Shown here: positions 1 through 5,487 of the stretch, piece by piece
Position numbering within the stretch: position 1 is the stretch's first letter
Layout: each line of letters begins with the position of its first letter
Origin: an uncultured Eubacteriales bacterium
GTDB lineage: Bacteria > Bacillota > Clostridia > Christensenellales > CAG-138
Assembly: GCA_900543475.1 (NCBI GenBank)
Contig: UQRU01000086.1
Location: forward strand, 1-9,106
Direction of reading: 5' to 3'
Length of the DNA stretch: 9,106 nucleotides
The notes under the pieces: generated by a model
Databases searched by the model: none
Seen by the model: only the letters and a program-made list of their open reading frames with translations
Told to the model about the DNA's origin: nothing
Made by a program: the position numbers and the translations under genes

Positions 1-30
1 CCGGGGCCTTTGGCCCTGGCCCCTGAACAT

Positions 31-61
31 GCCCGCTGCCGGGCGCAGCCCGGCAGCGGGC
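31..61. repeat. Perfect 14-bp stem hairpin, outer part of the fbp 3' region
   Basis: Positions 31-44 (GCCCGCTGCCGGGC) are exactly complementary to 48-61, with a 3-base loop at 45-47. It lies beyond the two terminator-like hairpins downstream of fbp. There is no T-run on either side, so it is not a classical intrinsic terminator. It may be part of the dispersed repeat or the terminator of a gene left of the window. The structure is seen directly; its function is unknown. Confidence 0.6.
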
Positions 62-132
62 GGGTGGGCGTAGCCCCCCCGCCGCCGCCCCCCCGGCCGC
101 TGGAATTTCCACCAACGCCAAAAAGGCAACGC

Positions 133-166
133 AAAAGCCAGGCCCCACGCTCTATGGGGCCTGGCT
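133..166 (-). terminator. Second intrinsic-terminator-like hairpin after fbp
   Basis: On the minus strand, an 11-bp perfect stem (166-156 with 146-136, AGCCAGGCCCC paired to GGGGCCTGGCT) encloses the 9-base loop ATAGAGCGT. It is followed by TTT, then a T5 about 10 bases further on. It lies about 180 bases after the fbp stop codon. The stem is strong and the T-run is interrupted, so termination is likely but not certain. Confidence 0.6.
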
Positions 167-216
167 GCTTAAACGATCCCAGGAAGGGGCAGGGCAACGG
201 TCCCGCTCCCTTGGGC

Positions 217-248
217 AAAGCCCGGGCCCACGCTCTACGGGCCCGGGC
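217..248 (-). terminator. First intrinsic-terminator-like hairpin after fbp
   Basis: On the minus strand a 10-bp stem (248-239 with 229-220, GCCCGGGCCC paired to GGGCCCGGGC) encloses the 9-base loop GTAGAGCGT and is followed by TTTGCCC. It is the first strong hairpin downstream of fbp, about 100 bases after its stop. The T-run is only three bases, so it could also act as an mRNA 3' stabilising stem. Confidence 0.55.
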
Positions 249-347
249 GGCTTAAACCGTTCCGCCGCGGGCTACCGCCGCAAGCCGCCCACAGCCGTTG
301 TTGCGCGCCTATCGCCGTGCGCGTAGCACCGCGTAGGACCCGGGGGA

Positions 348-2315
348 TTATTTCCGTCTGCGGGGGGCGGGGGCGGTATTGGTTTTGATGCGGCCGCTGC
401 GATAGGCCCGCAGGAGCTGCTGCAATTCATCGATGCGGGTACGGATCTGGTCGCCGGTATCCGTATCCCCCACCAGCAGGCGTTGGGGCAGATTTTCCAC
501 GATAAAGGAATGGGAAGTGATATCCGTGCCCCGGCGTATGGCGTCCTCCTTGCCGGCGAAGGGCTCATGGGAGGCGATACGCATACCGTGGGAGCTGAAG
601 AACATGGTATAACCTGCGATGCCGGTCTGCTTCTGATAAGCCCGGCAGAACCCGCCGTCGATAACCACCAGCCGGCCGCCGGCCTTGCGGGGGTCCTCCC
701 CCTCCTTGACCCGCACGGGCATATGGCCGTTGATGACCCGGCTCCAAGGCTTGTGCAGATCGAAGGCATCCAGCAGGGCCCGGCAGAAGGCTTCATCGTC
801 ATTGAAGCGGTAATAGGGGTTTTTCGGCTCTTTCCAGGTATCCTTGTCCTCGATCAGTGCCCGTTCGAAGGTGGCGATATGATCCCGGCCAAAGATGGGG
901 GAATTGCGGCCGCACCACAGGAACCAGAGGAAATCGCTGCCCCGGCTCCGCTCCTCCTCGTCGGTGGAAAAGTAGCCTTGGCGGGCCAGCTGATCGGCAA
1001 AGTCCAGGAACGCCCGGCCCTTGAGGGTATGGCCGTAGAAGGAGAAGGTTTGGAATTCCCCGTCTTCCGTGCAGGGCACGCAGCCGTGGAACAACAGGTT
1101 GCCGTTATGCCGGCGGTAGAGGGAGCCGGCGCTGTACAAAAACCGGACATGGGCCTGGAGCCGTTCGCTCTGGCGGAAGCTGGCGATCAGCTGTTCCATC
1201 AGGGCGTGCTCCTCGGGGGTCAAGGCGGCAGGGTCCTTGGGGTCCACGGTGGGGAAGGCCGTATCCCGCAGGGGATGGGCCGTTCCGTTGATCTCGATGG
1301 TATGGGTCTCCCAATCCACCCGGCCCATCATATCCCGGTCCGCCATATTGTATTCCGGCCGGCGGCGCACCAGCTGGCTTTCCAGCTTGAACTGGATGAC
1401 GCTGATGGCCTTGTGCATCCGGGAATATAGGGTCAAATCCCGGGGCCGGAAGGTCTGCTCCGGCAGCTTGCGGGGATGGAATACCTCCGCATCGTCATAT
1501 TGTTCGGTGGAGAATACCGCCAGGGGCAGCAGGTTGATGCCGTAGGAATCCTCCAGCATATCCAGATTGTCGTATTGGACGCAGTTCTTCACCGCCGTGG
1601 CCACGCAAGCCGGATTCCCCGCCGCCGCGCCCATCCATAATACGTCGTGGTTGCCCCACTGCAGATCCACGCTATGATGCTCCATCAGCCGGTCCAGGAT
1701 CACGTCCGCGTGGGGGCCCCGGTCGAAAATATCTCCCACGATGTGCAGGGCGTCCACACACATCCGCTTGATCAGGGTGCATAGCTGCTCGATCAGGGTA
1801 TCCGCGCAGCCCAGTTCCACCGCCGTGCGCAGAATGTTATCGTAATAGGCTTCCTTATTGATGCCCCGGGTGTTGATCATCTCCTCCATGATGTAGGCAA
1901 AATCCGGGGGCATGGCTTTGCGCACCTTGGAACGGGAATATTTGGAGGTGGTGTACCGGGTCATCTGGATCAGCCGGTTGAAGATCACCCGGTACCAATC
2001 CGCCATGTCCCGATCTTGCTTTTTGATCATTTGCAGCGCTTCCTGGGGATAATAGATCAGCACCGCCAGCTCCCGCCGGGCTTCCGTGGTGATGGAGCTT
2101 TCAAACAGCTCGTCGATCTTCTCGCAGATGGCCCCGGACCCGTTGTTCAAAATGTGTAAAAAGGCTTCGTGCTCCCCATGGATGTCGCTCATGAAATGTT
2201 CCGTCCCCTTGGGCAGCTGCAAAATGGCGTTCAGGTTCATGATCTCCGCGCATACGCTCTGCACCGTGGGGAATTCCCGGCTCAATAGCTGCAAATACCG
2301 CAGCTCCATCTCCAT
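348..2315 (-). CDS. fbp: Fructose-1,6-bisphosphatase, class III
   Basis: The enzyme hydrolyses fructose 1,6-bisphosphate to fructose 6-phosphate and phosphate in the cytoplasm, the committed step of gluconeogenesis. The 655-residue product matches the class III (Firmicutes) family, whose members are usually about 640-670 residues. It carries the calcineurin-type metallophosphatase blocks: DIHGE (Asp44, His46), GDIFDRGP (194-201, Asp195 and Asp198), WGNHD (220-224) and NGHMP (529-533, His531), then the GGFCRAYQ and FFSSHGM segments typical of the class. The ATG at 2315 is supported by a strong purine-rich site (GGAGGAGAAGG) just upstream. No frameshift or missing metal ligand is apparent. The gene is divergent from pfp, which acts at the same metabolic node, and is followed by tandem GC hairpins. 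The family assignment is secure; the bacterial enzymes are often allosteric, which cannot be judged here. Confidence 0.97.
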   Translation of the reverse strand: MEMELRYLQLLSREFPTVQSVCAEIMNLNAILQLPKGTEHFMSDIHGEHEAFLHILNNGSGAICEKIDELFESSITTEARRELAVLIYYPQEALQMIKKQDRDMADWYRVIFNRLIQMTRYTTSKYSRSKVRKAMPPDFAYIMEEMINTRGINKEAYYDNILRTAVELGCADTLIEQLCTLIKRMCVDALHIVGDIFDRGPHADVILDRLMEHHSVDLQWGNHDVLWMGAAAGNPACVATAVKNCVQYDNLDMLEDSYGINLLPLAVFSTEQYDDAEVFHPRKLPEQTFRPRDLTLYSRMHKAISVIQFKLESQLVRRRPEYNMADRDMMGRVDWETHTIEINGTAHPLRDTAFPTVDPKDPAALTPEEHALMEQLIASFRQSERLQAHVRFLYSAGSLYRRHNGNLLFHGCVPCTEDGEFQTFSFYGHTLKGRAFLDFADQLARQGYFSTDEEERSRGSDFLWFLWCGRNSPIFGRDHIATFERALIEDKDTWKEPKNPYYRFNDDEAFCRALLDAFDLHKPWSRVINGHMPVRVKEGEDPRKAGGRLVVIDGGFCRAYQKQTGIAGYTMFFSSHGMRIASHEPFAGKEDAIRRGTDITSHSFIVENLPQRLLVGDTDTGDQIRTRIDELQQLLRAYRSGRIKTNTAPAPRRRK

Positions 2316-2396
2316 AATCCTTCTCCTCCGTCAATATATTTCTTAATGATTCTTTAGGCTATGGCTTTTCCCATTTGATTTACTTATAACGACATC

Positions 2397-2425
2397 ATTA
2401 TAACAAGAATAACGCCCCGAGAAAA
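2397..2425 (-). promoter_or_regulatory. Candidate fbp promoter
   Basis: On the minus strand there is a perfect -10 hexamer TATAAT (2402-2397). A poor -35 match, TTTTCT, lies 17 bases further upstream (2425-2420). It would give an fbp leader of about 75 bases. A near-repeat of the motif (TTATAAC) occurs twice between 2384 and 2404, so other start points are possible. Confidence 0.45.
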
Positions 2426-2502
2426 GAGGGGATGATAAAAATACAACGATTTTACATACGGGCAAAAACCCGGGAATTCCAGGAAGAATCGCGGTTTTCC
2501 GC

Positions 2503-2531
2503 TGTTCAGCGGGGAAAAAATGTGATATTAT
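2503..2531 (+). promoter_or_regulatory. Candidate pfp promoter
   Basis: The -10 candidate TATTAT (2526-2531, five of six to consensus) lies 17 bases after a weak -35 TGTTCA (2503-2508). A small inverted repeat CGCTG TT CAGCG (2500-2511) overlaps the -35 and could be a regulator site. The predicted leader is about 100 bases. This is a moderate, pattern-only call. Confidence 0.4.
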
Positions 2532-2637
2532 AACAAAGGTTGCGGTTAAGGGAGCCTAGGAAAGCGGCGCTCCTATCTCAGGGCCGCGGCCATGGAAGGC
2601 ATAAAAAGTATTTTTACATAAGCAAGGAGGATATACC

Positions 2638-3885
2638 ATGGAAAATCAACTCAAAGGCGCAGCCATCATCGGGCAATCCGGCGGTCCCACCTCTGTGATC
2701 AACGCCAGCGCATACGGCGTGATCCGCACTGCCCTGGACGATCCTAACATCACCAAGGTGTACGGCGCAGCCCACGGCATCTGCGGGGTACTGGACGATG
2801 TGCTCTACGACATGGGGCAGGAGGACGCCAAGGAGCTGGAGCTGCTGCTGCACACCCCTTCTTCCGCCCTGGGTTCCGTCCGCTACAAGCTCAAGGACAG
2901 CGACGTGGATGATACGGATTACAAGCGCATCCTAGAAATCTTCAAAAAATACGATGTGCGGTATTTCTTCTACAATGGCGGCAACGACTCCATGGATACC
3001 TGCAACAAGATCTCCAAATACATGCAAAAGGTGGGCTATGCCTGCCGGATCATGGGCGTGCCCAAGACCATCGACAACGACCTGTGGGGCACCGACCATT
3101 GCCCTGGCTATGGTTCCGCCGCCAAGTTCGTAGCCACCAGCTGCATGGAGATCTATCATGACGCCCGGGTCTATGATACGGGGATGATCTGCATCATCGA
3201 AATCATGGGTCGCCACGCAGGCTGGCTTACCGCCGCCTCCTCCCTGGCCACCGCCATGGGCTGCGGCCCGGACCTGATCTACCTGCCGGAGCGGGTTTTC
3301 GATATGGATACCTTCAAGGCGGATGTAAAGCGGGTCTTTGAGAAAAACGGCAAGTGCATCGTAGCCGTATCCGAAGGCGTGCACGACGCCTCCGGCAAGC
3401 TCATCGCCGAATACGGCGCGGACAACGCCCCTGTGGACGCCTTTGGCCACAAGCAGCTGGGCGGCCTGGCCGCTACCCTGGCCCATATCCTCCAGGATAC
3501 GGTGAATACCAAGATCCGGCCCATCGAGCTGTCCCTGCTCCAGCGCTGCGCCGCCCATTGCGCCTCCGCTACCGACGTGCAGGAGGCCTTCCAGGCGGGC
3601 AAGGCGGCGGTGGAATGCGCGGTCAGCGGCATCACCGACAAGATGGTGGGCTTTGCCCGGGAAACCGACGACCAGGGCAATTACCGCTGCGCCATCAAGC
3701 TGATGGACCTCACCGACGTGGCCAACACCGAAAAGAAGGTCCCCGATGCCTGGATCAACGCCGAAGGCAACGGCTTGCTGCCCGCCTTCCAGGATTACGC
3801 CCTGCCCCTGATCCAGGGCGAGCCGGAGCGTACCCTGGAAAACGGCCTGCCCCGCTTCGCCCACCTGAAGAAGATCCGGGCATAA
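2638..3885 (+). CDS. pfp: Pyrophosphate-type 6-phosphofructokinase (PPi--fructose-6-phosphate 1-phosphotransferase)
   Basis: The enzyme phosphorylates fructose 6-phosphate at C1, probably using pyrophosphate and therefore reversibly, in cytoplasmic glycolysis. The 415-residue product has the PFKA fold motifs in order: a glycine-rich GQSGGPTSVIN near residues 12-22, NGGNDSMDT (113-121), VPKTIDND (141-148, with Asp146 and Asp148 at the catalytic positions) and EIMGRHAGW (188-196, substrate contact). Lys143 in PKTIDND and Asp117 replacing the glycine of the ATP-type GGDGS are the recognised markers of pyrophosphate use. Asn116, where many relatives have Asp, is noteworthy. AAGGAGG seven bases before the ATG fixes the start. 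The gene is monocistronic and divergent from fbp, and a hairpin-rich repeat follows it. The family is certain; donor specificity is inferred from the two marker residues. Confidence 0.94.
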   Translation: MENQLKGAAIIGQSGGPTSVINASAYGVIRTALDDPNITKVYGAAHGICGVLDDVLYDMGQEDAKELELLLHTPSSALGSVRYKLKDSDVDDTDYKRILEIFKKYDVRYFFYNGGNDSMDTCNKISKYMQKVGYACRIMGVPKTIDNDLWGTDHCPGYGSAAKFVATSCMEIYHDARVYDTGMICIIEIMGRHAGWLTAASSLATAMGCGPDLIYLPERVFDMDTFKADVKRVFEKNGKCIVAVSEGVHDASGKLIAEYGADNAPVDAFGHKQLGGLAATLAHILQDTVNTKIRPIELSLLQRCAAHCASATDVQEAFQAGKAAVECAVSGITDKMVGFARETDDQGNYRCAIKLMDLTDVANTEKKVPDAWINAEGNGLLPAFQDYALPLIQGEPERTLENGLPRFAHLKKIRA

Positions 3886-3969
3886 CCAGGCCCTGCGCGG
3901 GCGGCGATATTCGCGCAACAGCGGCCGGGGTCGCCCTGGGGCGGTAGCCCGCGGCGGACGGATAAAGCC

Positions 3970-4000
3970 GCCCGGGCCCGTAGGCCATGGGCCCGGGCTT
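3970..4000 (+). terminator. First hairpin after pfp
   Basis: A 10-bp perfect stem (3970-3979 with 3989-3998) encloses the loop GTAGGCCAT and is followed by TTTGCCCC. The stem is the same as in the fbp-side copy, but the loop differs in its last bases. The short T-run makes it a weak terminator on its own; the next hairpin is better. Confidence 0.5.
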
Positions 4001-4053
4001 TGCCCCGGGGAACGCCAGCCCTTGGACGCCCCTTTCTCCCAACCTATAACGCC

Positions 4054-4083
4054 GCCCGGCCTGAGCGTGGGGCCGGGCTTTTT
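4054..4083 (+). terminator. Intrinsic terminator of pfp
   Basis: An 8-bp GC stem GCCCGGCC/GGCCGGGC (4054-4061 with 4071-4078) encloses the loop TGAGCGTGG and is followed directly by TTTTT (4079-4083). T6 follows at 4090-4095. This is the best classical Rho-independent terminator in the window. It lies about 170 bases past the pfp stop. Confidence 0.75.
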
Positions 4084-4095
4084 CCTGCCTTTTTT

Positions 4096-4264
4096 GGGGG
4101 GGCGGCGGCGTCCTCCCGGCGGGGACAACGGGCGGCCAGATCCGGCGGCGGGGGGGCGGCGGGGGGGGGGGGGGGCCCCCCCCCCCCCGCCCCGGGGCGG
4201 GGGGGCCCCCCGCGGGGGGGGCCCCGGGGGGGGGCGGCCCCCCCCCCCCCCCGCCGCCCCGGCG
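4096..4264. repeat. G/C homopolymer tract, left of the regulatory island
   Basis: This stretch is almost pure G and C in alternating runs, including G15 (4161-4175) followed at once by C13 (4176-4188), and more C and G runs to about 4260. Open frames through it encode only Pro/Gly/Arg-rich low-complexity sequence and are not genes. It may be an extreme extension of the composite repeat or a consensus or assembly artefact. The region to 4357 holds GC-rich sequence with a GGCCGGCC palindrome near 4292 and nothing recognisable. Confidence 0.6.
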
Positions 4265-4357
4265 TACCGGCCTACCGGAAGGCAGCAAAACCGGCCGGCC
4301 TTCGCCTCGCCCCTGGGAAGGCTGGAAAGCTCCCCGCCCTGCCCGGGCCGCCCCCTA

Positions 4358-4855
4358 TTAGGATGGTTCCTTCCGGCTGGCGGCATATGCCGCCAGCCGG
4401 AAGCGTAGATCCATTGCCGCCGCGCACAAAAAATCTTCCACTGCCGGACATCGCGCCCACTCCCGGCCCATTACCTCCCATATGCGGACGCCTCCCTCAT
4501 AGGCCACGCCCCTGCGCAAGGCTTCCTGCATGTCCTTGCGCATGAATCGGCTGCTGCGATATCCGATCTCCTGGGCAACCTGGTCCATAACCGTTTGCAG
4601 GTTGTAGGGCAGCCCATCCCGATGGCAGGCGTCCAGCATCCGCGCCAATGGCAAAAATCCCTGGCAGATCGGCCGTATCCCTAAATAATATAGATAATTT
4701 GCCCCCAACTCCCCTTCCCATGGAGGCGATTCAATGAATAAATAAGGGTCTGGCCGCTCGTATCGCCATGCTTCTTCCTCCTCTTCTTCGTCCCATGACG
4801 CAAACAAATCTAATTCTTCTTCCATCCTGTCTTGCGTTTCTTTTCCTTTTTCCAT
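4358..4855 (-). CDS. Stand-alone Spo0A C-terminal-type (Spo0A_C-like) DNA-binding protein
   Basis: The 165-residue product has an acidic N-terminal tail (residues 12-28, with DEEEEEE at 22-28). A segment at about 51-154 follows the layout of the Spo0A effector domain: YLGI.P...GF.PL (56-70), a helical stretch ending VAQEIGYRSSR (93-103), the putative recognition helix SRFMRKDMQEALRRG (102-116), then IWEVMG (125-130) and a closing PAVEDFLCAAAMDLRFRL helix (137-154). No receiver domain is present, so it cannot be phosphorylated like Spo0A. I chose the ATG at 4855 because GGGGAGGA lies about 8 bases upstream; an in-frame ATG at 4888 has no such site and falls inside the operator repeats. The gene is divergent from a ribbon-helix-helix gene. 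A perfect palindrome covers its last codons. Assignment is by pattern comparison from memory, not a profile search; targets are unknown. Confidence 0.75.
   Translation of the reverse strand: MEKGKETQDRMEEELDLFASWDEEEEEEAWRYERPDPYLFIESPPWEGELGANYLYYLGIRPICQGFLPLARMLDACHRDGLPYNLQTVMDQVAQEIGYRSSRFMRKDMQEALRRGVAYEGGVRIWEVMGREWARCPAVEDFLCAAAMDLRFRLAAYAASRKEPS
4370..4403. repeat. 34-bp perfect palindrome at the 3' end of the Spo0A_C-like gene
   Basis: Positions 4370-4386 are exactly complementary to 4387-4403, with no spacer and centred on CATATG. It encodes residues about 152-162 of the Spo0A_C-like protein and ends about 10 bases before its stop codon. In RNA it would fold as a very stable hairpin with a short CAUAUG-type loop. 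There is no T-run after it on either strand. Confidence 0.9.
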
Positions 4856-4906
4856 TGGGCAATTCCTCCCCAAAGAATAATAAGTCATTCATACGTCAAA
4901 ATTACA

Positions 4907-4936
4907 TATATAATCCGTCAAATTCAAGTATATCAA
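4907..4936 (-). promoter_or_regulatory. Candidate promoter of the Spo0A_C-like gene
   Basis: On the minus strand, TTGATA (4936-4931, five of six to the -35 consensus) and TATATA (4912-4907) are 18 bases apart. The start point would fall near 4900, directly before the TTGACGTAT operator arm at 4899-4891. It overlaps the opposing promoter back to back. Confidence 0.5.
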
Positions 4937-4952
4937 ATTTCGACGGTAAAAT
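4923..4952 (+). promoter_or_regulatory. Candidate promoter of the ribbon-helix-helix gene
   Basis: TAAAAT (4947-4952, five of six to the -10 consensus) lies 18 bases after a weak TTCAAG (4923-4928). The start point would fall near 4959, just before the TTGACGGAT arm at 4962-4970. The layout mirrors that of the divergent gene. Confidence 0.45.
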
Positions 4953-4993
4953 ATAGTCGTATTGACGGATAAATGACTATATGAGGTGAAGTA

Positions 4994-5173
4994 ATGGAAA
5001 CAAGGAAACGGAAGAACTATACCTTGCGCATTGATGCAGAATTGATGGATAAATTTCGCTATGTATGTAAATATGATGGACGTTCAGCCCAATCGCAACT
5101 ACAATTATATATTCGCCGCATGGTAGAGAGTTTTGAAAGCAAGCATGGGCCCATCGACCTAACGGAAAAATAG
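4994..5173 (+). CDS. Small Arc-type ribbon-helix-helix DNA-binding protein
   Basis: This short gene encodes 59 residues beginning METRKRKNYTLRIDAELM. The layout is that of Arc/MetJ-type ribbon-helix-helix repressors: a basic N-terminal strand with alternating residues (NYTLRI, 8-13), helix A (AELMDKFRYVCKYDG, 15-29), the RSAQSQ turn (30-35), and helix B (36-50, LQLYIRRMVESFESK), then a short GPIDL tail (52-56). Such proteins act as dimers on short direct or inverted repeats and often repress their own promoter. The ATG at 4994 has GAGGTG five bases upstream. The gene is AT-rich compared with its surroundings and ends where a GC-rich tract begins. No toxin-like partner is co-directional, so an antitoxin role is not supported; a stand-alone or phage/ICE-type repressor is likelier. 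Target sites are probably the TTGACG repeats upstream (inference). Confidence 0.85.
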   Translation: METRKRKNYTLRIDAELMDKFRYVCKYDGRSAQSQLQLYIRRMVESFESKHGPIDLTEK

Positions 5174-5193
5174 AAGCCCTGGAGGTAACGGGG

Positions 5194-5405
5194 CCTTCCT
5201 TGGGGGGGGCGGCGGCGTTTTGGGGGCCCGGGGGCCCCCCGGGCCCCCCCCCCCCCCCAAAAAAAACCCGCCGCGGGGGGGGCGGAGACCCCCCCCCCCC
5301 CCGGGCCCCCGGGCCGAAACACCCCCGGGGGGGGCGGGCCCCCCCCCCATTTTTCCCCCCCCCAACCGCGCGGGCCGGGGGGGCCACACCCCCCCGGCCC
5401 CGCGC
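5194..5405. repeat. G/C homopolymer tract, right of the regulatory island
   Basis: The stretch is low-complexity G and C runs with a C15 (5244-5258) next to A8 (5259-5266). Its first 24 bases (CC TT CC TT G8 CGGCGGCG, 5194-5217) resemble the start of the left tract (4088-4110: CC T6 G7 CGGCGGCG), so the island lies between direct repeats. Frames through it give only Pro/Gly/Arg low-complexity protein and are not genes. Base accuracy here is doubtful. Confidence 0.6.
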
Positions 5406-5408
5406 TTT

Positions 5409-5427
5409 CAGGGCGCTTCGCGCCCTG
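5409..5427. repeat. 8-bp hairpin CAGGGCGC/GCGCCCTG downstream of comB
   Basis: A perfect 8-bp inverted repeat with the loop TTC lies about 60 bases beyond the comB stop. No T-run follows on either strand. It may help end or protect the spmA-spmB-comB transcript, or be part of the GC-rich repeat. Confidence 0.5.
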
Positions 5428-5444
5428 CCGCCGCCCCCCTGGCA

Positions 5445-5474
5445 GGCGTCCTGGCCTTAGAGAAGGCGACGCCC
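5445..5474 (-). terminator. Possible weak terminator hairpin after comB
   Basis: On the minus strand, starting 14 bases after the comB stop, GGCGTC GCCTT pairs with AAGGC (CAG bulge) GACGCC around a CTCT loop. No T-run follows, so Rho-independent termination is doubtful; it is the closest structure to the operon end. Confidence 0.35.
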
Positions 5475-5487
5475 AAGTAGCGCGGCG

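Larger units (their letters stand above)
75..317 (-). repeat. Composite hairpin-rich repeat, copy 1 (downstream of fbp)
   Basis: Read on the minus strand from 317 leftward, this non-coding stretch matches the stretch after pfp (3902 to about 4125) in order and spacing. It has a CGGCGATA..CGCGCAACA block (317-299), a 19-base identical block GGCGGTAGCCCGCGGCGGA (279-261), a first GC hairpin (248-220), a second GC hairpin (166-136), a T-rich CCTTTTTGG segment near 127-118, and a G-rich GGGGGGGCGGCGGCG segment near 95-77. Both copies are in sense orientation just after a gene. I see no convincing coding region. It is probably a species-specific intergenic repeat that carries terminators; a structured RNA or a non-autonomous mobile element remnant is possible. 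Confidence 0.65.
2316..2637. other. Divergent fbp/pfp control region
   Basis: This 322-base spacer has no gene. It is clearly AT-richer than the coding sequence around it and must hold the promoters of both divergent genes. Visible elements are TATAAT on the minus strand (2397-2402), TATTAT on the plus strand (2526-2531), a CGCTG..CAGCG inverted repeat (2500-2511), a CCCC..GGGG inverted repeat (2414-2431), and the pfp ribosome-binding site AAGGAGG (2624-2630). I recognise no riboswitch or known operator here. Confidence 0.55.
3902..4125 (+). repeat. Composite hairpin-rich repeat, copy 2 (downstream of pfp)
   Basis: This is the partner of the minus-strand repeat at 317-75. The shared blocks, in the same order, are CGGCGATA..CGCGCAACA (3902-3920), GGCGGTAGCCCGCGGCGGA (3940-3958), a GCCCGGGCCC hairpin (3970-3998), a second GC hairpin with a GAGCGTG loop (4054-4078), CCTTTTTT (4088-4095) and GGGGGGGCGGCGGCG (4096-4110). 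It begins 16 bases after the pfp stop and lies in sense with pfp. The linker between the two hairpins has diverged between the copies, while the hairpins and ends are kept. Confidence 0.65.
4881..4980. promoter_or_regulatory. Shared divergent operator with TTGACG-type repeats
   Basis: The spacer between the two divergent regulators has a long imperfect inverted repeat. The reverse complement of 4881-4899 (TTGACGTATGAATGACT..) matches 4962-4978 (TTGACGGATAAATGACT) in 15 of 17 positions. A third exact TTGACGGAT lies on the minus strand at 4921-4913. A degenerate TTCGACGGT occurs at 4939-4947; its TTCGACG (4939-4945) is one base from the reverse complement of the Spo0A box TGTCGAA. The two outer arms sit just at or after the predicted start points of each gene, where a bound repressor would block both. 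Binding by the RHH protein, the Spo0A_C-like protein or both is inference. Confidence 0.65.

Noticed and set aside
10..255. 81-residue plus-strand open frame in the left repeat
   Set aside because: Pro/Arg/Gly-rich low-complexity product over two terminator-like hairpins, antisense to the repeat that follows fbp; no family resemblance.
483..1430. 315-residue frame antisense to fbp
   Set aside because: Shadow of the fbp coding frame with no recognisable domain or ribosome-binding site.
2932..4386. Long minus-strand open frame opposite pfp and through the GC tract
   Set aside because: It is antisense to a clear pfp gene, and its upstream part is translated homopolymer. High GC makes long antisense frames common.
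4856..4888. Extended start of the Spo0A_C-like protein at 4888
   Set aside because: It falls inside the operator repeat with no binding site, while 4855 has GGGGAGGA upstream.
4994..5173. RHH protein as an antitoxin of a type II toxin-antitoxin pair
   Set aside because: No co-directional toxin-like gene follows; the sequence after it is a GC tract, and the divergent neighbour looks like a DNA-binding protein.
5200..5480. Open frames through the right GC tract
   Set aside because: Pure Pro/Gly/Arg low-complexity translations of homopolymer sequence.
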